The translations under genes and the position numbers were made by a program. Below the pieces are notes generated by a model. That model saw only the letters and a list, made by a program, of their open reading frames with translations, made no database searches and had not been told where the DNA came from. From Paraburkholderia sp. IMGN_8 (GTDB taxonomy: Bacteria > Pseudomonadota > Gammaproteobacteria > Burkholderiales > Burkholderiaceae), in NCBI RefSeq assembly GCF_038050405.1, contig NZ_CP150901.1:3038001-3102000 (forward strand): a stretch of 64,000 bases of DNA, written 5' to 3'. This document shows positions 61,156 through 64,000 of this stretch, piece by piece; the first letter of the stretch is position 1, and the number at the start of each line of letters is the position of its first letter.

Positions 61156-61932
61156 ATGCGTTTTACTGGAAAGACAGCTCTCGTGACTGGCGGCAACAGC
61201 GGCATTGGTTTTACTGCAGCGAAGCTTTTGATCGCCGAAGGCGCCCGTGTTGCGATCACCGGCCGCGATCGGGCAAAACTGGATGGGGCGGTATCCGAGC
61301 TCGGCGAAAACGCGCTTGGCATAGCGGCTGATCTCGACGATGAAACCGCGATCGAATCGATGTTCAAGCAGATCCGGGAAACATTCGGGTCGCTCGACAT
61401 CGTTTTCGCCAACGCCGGAATCTCCGGTCCGACGCCGCTCGGCAGCACAACCGCTGCTGCGTTCGAGGCGATTCTTCGCACCAATCTCACCGCTGTCTTT
61501 CTCACGGTTCAATCGGCCCTTCCGTTGATGAGCGCCGGCGGCGCGATCGTATTGAACGGCTCCGTGATGCGCGAGTTAGGCTCGCCGGGGTCGGCCGCTT
61601 ATTCCGCTACGAAGGCGGGCGTCACCGGCATGGCGAAGGTGTTTGCATCCGAACTCGTGCAGCGTGGCATTCGCGTCAACACCGTGATCCCAGGCGGCAC
61701 GCGCACGCCGATCTGGACGCGCGGTGCACGGGCCGGCGCAACGCTCGACGGGACCGAAGAAGCGTTCGCGCCGCGCATTCCGCTGGCTCGCCTCGCCACA
61801 CCTGAAGAGGTTGCCAAGGCCGTACTTTTCCTCGCGTCCGATGACGCTTCGGGAATCACGGCGGCGGAAATCGTCGTCGACGGCGGCACAATCGGTGCGC
61901 CGTGGGGGGCGCCTATCTTCCGCAAGGGATGA
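61156..61932 (+). CDS. Short-chain dehydrogenase/reductase (classical SDR)
   Basis: 258 residues, complete: cofactor motif GKTALVTGGNSGIGFTAAKL, DIVFANAGISGPTP (N-A-G), catalytic Ser in IVLNGSVMRELGSP, Tyr-x-x-x-Lys in SAAYSATKAGVTGMAKVFAS, and the C-terminal FLASDDASGITAAEIVVDGG. ITGRDRAK at the end of strand 2 suggests NADPH preference. It reduces or oxidises an unknown carbonyl/alcohol and is probably released from repression by the divergent TetR protein when a toxic ligand is present. Confidence 0.95.
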   Translation: MRFTGKTALVTGGNSGIGFTAAKLLIAEGARVAITGRDRAKLDGAVSELGENALGIAADLDDETAIESMFKQIRETFGSLDIVFANAGISGPTPLGSTTAAAFEAILRTNLTAVFLTVQSALPLMSAGGAIVLNGSVMRELGSPGSAAYSATKAGVTGMAKVFASELVQRGIRVNTVIPGGTRTPIWTRGARAGATLDGTEEAFAPRIPLARLATPEEVAKAVLFLASDDASGITAAEIVVDGGTIGAPWGAPIFRKG

Positions 61933-62064
61933 AGCCGAGGCGAACGTGTGCATGCGGCGATCCAGCCTTGGAGATGAGCCGCATGCCGGTGAAAGTCCGG
62001 ATAACGTTGGCTCAACAATGCTCGGCTAACGACGGCTCCACTTCCAGGTGCCGATGCGAATCGT

Positions 62065-62859
62065 CTATTCGATTTGCGGACTGGCAAATTCCAGGGCCAG
62101 CTTGCGCGCCGCGTTGGCGAACATCAGGATGTCAACGCCCGTGGCGACGAAGGTGCAGCCCAGTTCGAGGTAGTGTCGTGCAAGCGCGGGATCCGAGGTC
62201 AACGTGCCGGCGGCTTTGCCTGACGCGACGATGGTGCGCATGGCGGCCTCGATCGCACGTTGGACTTCAGGATGGCCCGGCTTGCCGCGATAGTCCATCG
62301 AGGCGGCCAGATCGGCCGGGCCGATAAACACGCCATCGACACCCTCGACCGCGCAGATCGACTCGAGATTCGCCAAGGCGGTCACGGTCTCCGCCTGCAC
62401 CAGCACGCAGATTTCGCTGTCGGCGACGTCCAGATAATCGGCCCGCGCACTCCAGCGCGAGGCCCGGCCAACCGCGCTGCCCACACCGCGAATGCCATGT
62501 GGCGGATAGCGCACGGCGGACACGACCGCCCTCGCCTGCTCCGCGGTGTCGACCATCGGCACCAGCAGCGTGCGTGCGCCGATGTCCAGCAGACGCTTGA
62601 TCAGTGCCGGGTCGCTGTTGACAGGCCGCACCACGGCCTCGGCTCCATAAGGCGCGACCGCCTGCAACTGCGCGAGGATGCTGCGCAGGTCGTTCGGCGC
62701 GTGCTCGCTGTCGATCAGAAGCCAGTCGAAGCCGGCGGTCGCGCTCACTTCGGCCAGATACGCGTCGGCCATGGAAAGCCAGAAGCCGATCTGGCGGCGC
62801 CGCGCGGCAAGAGCGGATTTGAACGAATTAGGCGCCGGCATCTGCATTGCGTTGCTCAT
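62065..62859 (-). CDS. HpcH/HpaI-family class II aldolase
   Basis: 264 residues from the ATG at 62859 ([20 protein letters not shown]). Family blocks: [40 protein letters not shown] (metal/active-site His), [60 protein letters not shown] and [20 protein letters not shown]. The enzyme splits 4-hydroxy-2-oxo acids to pyruvate and an aldehyde; GarL, RhmA and HpaI are named members. Its start lies inside the end of the MFS gene (32-bp overlap), so they are one operon; an ACS-type transporter points to sugar acids such as glucarate or galactarate. Confidence 0.93.
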   Translation of the reverse strand: MSNAMQMPAPNSFKSALAARRRQIGFWLSMADAYLAEVSATAGFDWLLIDSEHAPNDLRSILAQLQAVAPYGAEAVVRPVNSDPALIKRLLDIGARTLLVPMVDTAEQARAVVSAVRYPPHGIRGVGSAVGRASRWSARADYLDVADSEICVLVQAETVTALANLESICAVEGVDGVFIGPADLAASMDYRGKPGHPEVQRAIEAAMRTIVASGKAAGTLTSDPALARHYLELGCTFVATGVDILMFANAARKLALEFASPQIE

Positions 62860-64000
62860 GGTTCTCGAACTCCACGGGTTTGTCTTCGAACTGGATGGGT
62901 TCCACTTTGCCAAGCAGGAACACGTAATTGAGGATGGCGATCGCGATCAGCACCGATGAAAAAACCAGTGCGGGGATGAACGATCCCGTCGCACCGACAA
63001 TGGCGCCCGTCACCACCGGACCGACCACACCACCCATGTTCGACACCGTGTTCTGGACCCCTGCGACCATCGATACCATGTTCCGCGGCGCGACATCGGC
63101 GGGCAGCGCCCACACCTGGGATGCGGCAACCGTCGTGCCCGACTTGGCGATACAGAGCAGAACCACGGCCATGACCGCGGATTGCGCAAAGGCCGCGAGA
63201 CCGATGCTCGATGCCATGACGAGGCCGATGACGAGAAAGAGCTTGCGGGTTGCGGTGAGAGAAAGCTTGCCGGAGCTGTATACGCGGTCGGACGCCCATC
63301 CCGCCAGCACTTCGACAAACATCGATATCACGAGCGGCAGTGATGCCATGAAACCCATCTCCATCAGGCTCATGCCGCGCTCCTTCACCAGGTAAGTGGG
63401 CAGCCATGTGATGAAGAAGTACGAGTTGTAGTTGATCATGAAGAAGCCGATGCACATCGCCCAGATGTTCCGGTGTGCGAATAAACGCTTCCAGGACGCG
63501 CCCGGCTTGCGGGCATCGGCGGGCTGCAGGCGCTGCTCGTCACAGATGTGAGCGAGTTCCGCCGCGTTGACCCGCTTGTGATCGGCAGGCGAGTCCTTGA
63601 ACGTGAACTGCCACACGACGCACCAGATCAGACCCAGCGAACCGGTAATCGCAAAGGTGATTTTCCAGTTGAAGGTCGCCAGAAGGTAAGCGATCAACGG
63701 CAGTGCGATCGCGCCGCCGAGCTTCGAGCCGCTGTCGAAGATGCCCGCGACCGTCGCACGCTCCTGCTTCGGAAACCATCTGGATGCGATACCCGCGTTG
63801 CTCGGATAAGCGCCCGCTTCTCCGATGCCAAGCGCGACGCGCAGCGCGACAAGCGACCTGAATCCGCTGGCGAGCCCGGTGGCGGCAGTCGCCAGCGACC
63901 ACCAGAACACGGCGAGACCAAGGACCTTCTTCTGGCCGAACCGGTCGGCCAGCATGCCGGCCGGCAATTGCAGCAGCGCATAGGACCAGAAAAACGCCGA
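62828..64000 (-). CDS. ACS-family MFS transporter (organic/sugar acid), partial
   Basis: 390 codons are present; the 5' end is beyond the right edge and the frame is open to base 64000 ([20 protein letters not shown]). Anion:cation symporter family features: [80 protein letters not shown] and [20 protein letters not shown]. Members import glucarate, galactarate, galactonate or tartrate with protons. The acidic C-terminal tail ([18 protein letters not shown]) overlaps the aldolase start. Confidence 0.92.
   Translation of the reverse strand, partial: SAFFWSYALLQLPAGMLADRFGQKKVLGLAVFWWSLATAATGLASGFRSLVALRVALGIGEAGAYPSNAGIASRWFPKQERATVAGIFDSGSKLGGAIALPLIAYLLATFNWKITFAITGSLGLIWCVVWQFTFKDSPADHKRVNAAELAHICDEQRLQPADARKPGASWKRLFAHRNIWAMCIGFFMINYNSYFFITWLPTYLVKERGMSLMEMGFMASLPLVISMFVEVLAGWASDRVYSSGKLSLTATRKLFLVIGLVMASSIGLAAFAQSAVMAVVLLCIAKSGTTVAASQVWALPADVAPRNMVSMVAGVQNTVSNMGGVVGPVVTGAIVGATGSFIPALVFSSVLIAIAILNYVFLLGKVEPIQFEDKPVEFENHEQRNADAGA

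Noticed and set aside
1..64000. tRNA, rRNA, CRISPR arrays, transposases, phage genes, toxin-antitoxin pairs and replication origins
   Set aside because: Scanned by eye on both strands; no supporting sequence found. Weak or diverged small RNAs cannot be excluded without covariance searches.

Overview
The window reads as GC-rich chromosomal or second-replicon DNA of a Burkholderiaceae betaproteobacterium, most like Paraburkholderia or Caballeronia. This is an inference from gene families, codon use and the dense mix of LysR, GlxA, IclR, TetR and LuxR regulators with small catabolic operons. I see no rRNA, tRNA, CRISPR array, complete insertion sequence, phage or replication origin. Nearly all of it is accessory metabolism, transport and stress functions.

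Layout. 1-4144: an operon resembling rhizopine catabolism (desaturase-like oxygenase, MocE-type Rieske ferredoxin, sugar-binding protein, TIM-barrel isomerase running off the left edge) divergent from a LacI-type regulator. 4145-9350: DUF1003 membrane protein, a truncated Na+/H+ antiporter relic, a TolB-like/TPR membrane protein, and an AhpD/LysR fusion relic. 9331-15587: a three-gene drug efflux pump, an ABM monooxygenase and a LysR regulator. 15548-22863: mug DNA glycosylase coupled to a GlxA regulator, a GlxA paralogue that has lost its DNA-binding domain, an ilvB-type enzyme, an ArsR regulator and a secreted TPR protein. 23289-25864: a VOC relic, a DUF1326/DUF2182 pair and an orphan double-glycine leader peptide. 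26379-32013: MFS transporter, two-component flavin monooxygenase with reductase, an EthD-like protein, a LysR regulator and an SDR relic. 32242-37310: a metal-linked envelope operon (two DUF2946-type proteins, a CxxCxC barrel protein, TlpA), a PAP2 phosphatase, a glycine-zipper lipoprotein and a His-rich small secreted protein.

37479-46800 is the best-organised block: an IclR regulator, a polar amino-acid ABC importer, a PuuB-like FAD oxidase, a PuuR-like XRE-cupin regulator, an MHS-family transporter, an amidase and a DadA-like FAD dehydrogenase. Two exact inverted repeats of the same design sit between the IclR gene and the transporter, and another perfect inverted repeat sits between the XRE-cupin gene and the MHS transporter. 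Together the genes look like uptake and oxidative breakdown of an amine, amide or opine-like compound.

46868-57415: twin DUF190 proteins, a GNAT, a trypsin-like/PDZ protease with an atypical LuxR response regulator, an FMN-dependent 2-hydroxy-acid dehydrogenase, otsA, a zinc-ribbon protein, an adenosine-specific kinase next to an Ap4A phosphorylase-like gene, and small proteins. 57591-64000: an M24 peptidase / SDR relic / metal-hydrolase operon with TGTAAC operators, an orphan ABC ATPase with an altered Walker A, a divergent TetR/SDR pair, and an HpaI-family aldolase overlapping an ACS-type MFS transporter that leaves the right edge.

The main genome-level signal is decay by deletion: at least seven gene relics or truncations (antiporter, AhpD/LysR, GlxA2, VOC, two SDRs, an amino-acid-binding protein tail) lie among intact operons.
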